DNA from: a virus
Direction: 5' to 3' (one strand)
Virus record (IMG/VR): IMGVR_UViG_3300012936_000110
Span: 1 to 29,303 of that record
DNA: 29,303 nucleotides
The notes beneath the pieces are model-generated. The model had not been told where the DNA came from. It saw nothing but the letters and a program-made list of their open reading frames with translations, and searched no databases. The first letter of the stretch is position 1. Each line of letters begins with the position of its first letter. Of the stretch, positions 28,967 through 29,303 are shown piece by piece. Made by a program: the position numbers and the translations under genes.

Positions 28967-29303
28967 TCTTTATCTTTCTTATTTTGTTTAAAATATTTTC
29001 ATCTACAATTTTTGGAGTAATTGCCTTTACAGTTACAAATAAATTGCCTGTTTGTCCACTTCTTCTATCAGGAAGACCCTGTCCGTGAACACTAAAAGTT
29101 GTGCCTGAATTAGTACCAGGAGGAACAGTTAATTTAATACTTCTATTATGAATAGTTTGTATCAAAATATTTGTGCCTAGTACAAGATCGAAAACGTTTA
29201 TGTTTTGATCTATATATAAATTTATCCCATCTAATTTAAAGCGATGGTGGTTCTTGACTCTTACTAATACATATAAATCACCACGTGGCCTATTTGGTAT
29301 TTG
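28944..29303 (-). CDS. DnaJ/CbpA-like C-terminal domain (5' end beyond window)
   Basis: I read 119 residues, open at the right edge. RPRGDLYVLVRVKNHHRFKLDGINLY (written as RPRGDLYVL and VKNHHRFKLDG in frame) matches the DnaJ client-binding domain II beginning (RGDLYV...H..F.RDG.DLY). LTVPPGTNSGTTFSVHGQGL is the matching later strand and loop with the usual G-x-G-L. The J-domain and any zinc domain would lie past base 29303. It is followed by peptide deformylase and ClpA-like genes, which suits a phage proteostasis cluster. A short ORF reading from TTG 29165 is only the end of this gene. Confidence 0.82.
   Translation of the reverse strand, partial: QIPNRPRGDLYVLVRVKNHHRFKLDGINLYIDQNINVFDLVLGTNILIQTIHNRSIKLTVPPGTNSGTTFSVHGQGLPDRRSGQTGNLFVTVKAITPKIVDENILNKIRKIKNETGNIS

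Noticed and set aside
1-29303. tRNA genes, CRISPR arrays, integrase or insertion sequences
   Set aside because: No cloverleaf-capable gap, no spaced direct repeats and no recombinase motifs were seen; gaps are all under 100 bases.

Overview
The window looks like part of a T4-superfamily marine myovirus genome of the pelagiphage/cyanophage type. The base composition is AT-rich. Every gene I accept reads from the minus strand, and genes are packed with 1-40 base overlaps (ATGA, TAATG) and almost no intergenic DNA. Hallmark T4-type replication genes are present: a family B DNA polymerase (gp43, 14077-16746), a sliding clamp (gp45, 11325-12056), a DsbA-like DNA-binding protein (17623-17883) and a DexA/RNase T-like exonuclease (13400-13939). 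Typical accessory genes of marine T4-like phages also occur: 2OG-Fe(II) oxygenases, HIT protein, phosphoribosyltransferase, peptide deformylase and NAD-dependent epimerase. No photosynthesis gene, tRNA, CRISPR array, integrase or IS element was seen. The host cannot be fixed from the sequence.

Layout in transcription order (right to left). (1) 29303-26199: proteostasis genes, with a DnaJ C-terminal domain (cut by the window edge), peptide deformylase and a ClpA-like unfoldase with a ClpP-docking loop but no phage ClpP in view. (2) 26209-19244: a probable late/virion region. Five sites resembling the T4 late promoter (TATAAATA type) lie here, and many small proteins begin with short peptides resembling T4 capsid-targeting sequences with (L/I)xE protease sites. 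Two larger members are enzyme-like: a nucleotidyltransferase and a HAD nucleotidase joined to a ParB-like domain. (3) 19257-16816: an oxygenase, a possible ATP-grasp protein, DsbA-like, two small membrane proteins and a HAD phosphatase. (4) 16760-9386: the replication and DNA-modification region, with gp43 behind a hairpin like the T4 gp43 operator, exonuclease, an MBD4-like DNA glycosylase, epimerase, the gp45 clamp and a TGT/DpdA-like DNA transglycosylase. (5) 9375-1: mixed accessory genes, including a QueD-like T-fold protein, glycosyltransferase, cupin, double oxygenase, phosphoribosyltransferase, HIT, SGNH-like, FolE and QueE (cut by the left edge).

The most coherent story is a 7-deazaguanine DNA-modification pathway spread over the window: FolE, a divergent QueD-like protein, QueE and a DpdA-like transglycosylase. 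The transglycosylase gene sits in the sliding-clamp operon, and its C-terminal tail carries a motif resembling the clamp-binding tail of the phage's own polymerase. Eight near-consensus sigma70 promoters, seven of them with TTGACA or TTGACT, a 17-base spacer and a -10 matching at least five of six bases (the eighth has a 4/6 match at -10), mark probable early/middle transcription. The GATAAATA-type sites mark late transcription.
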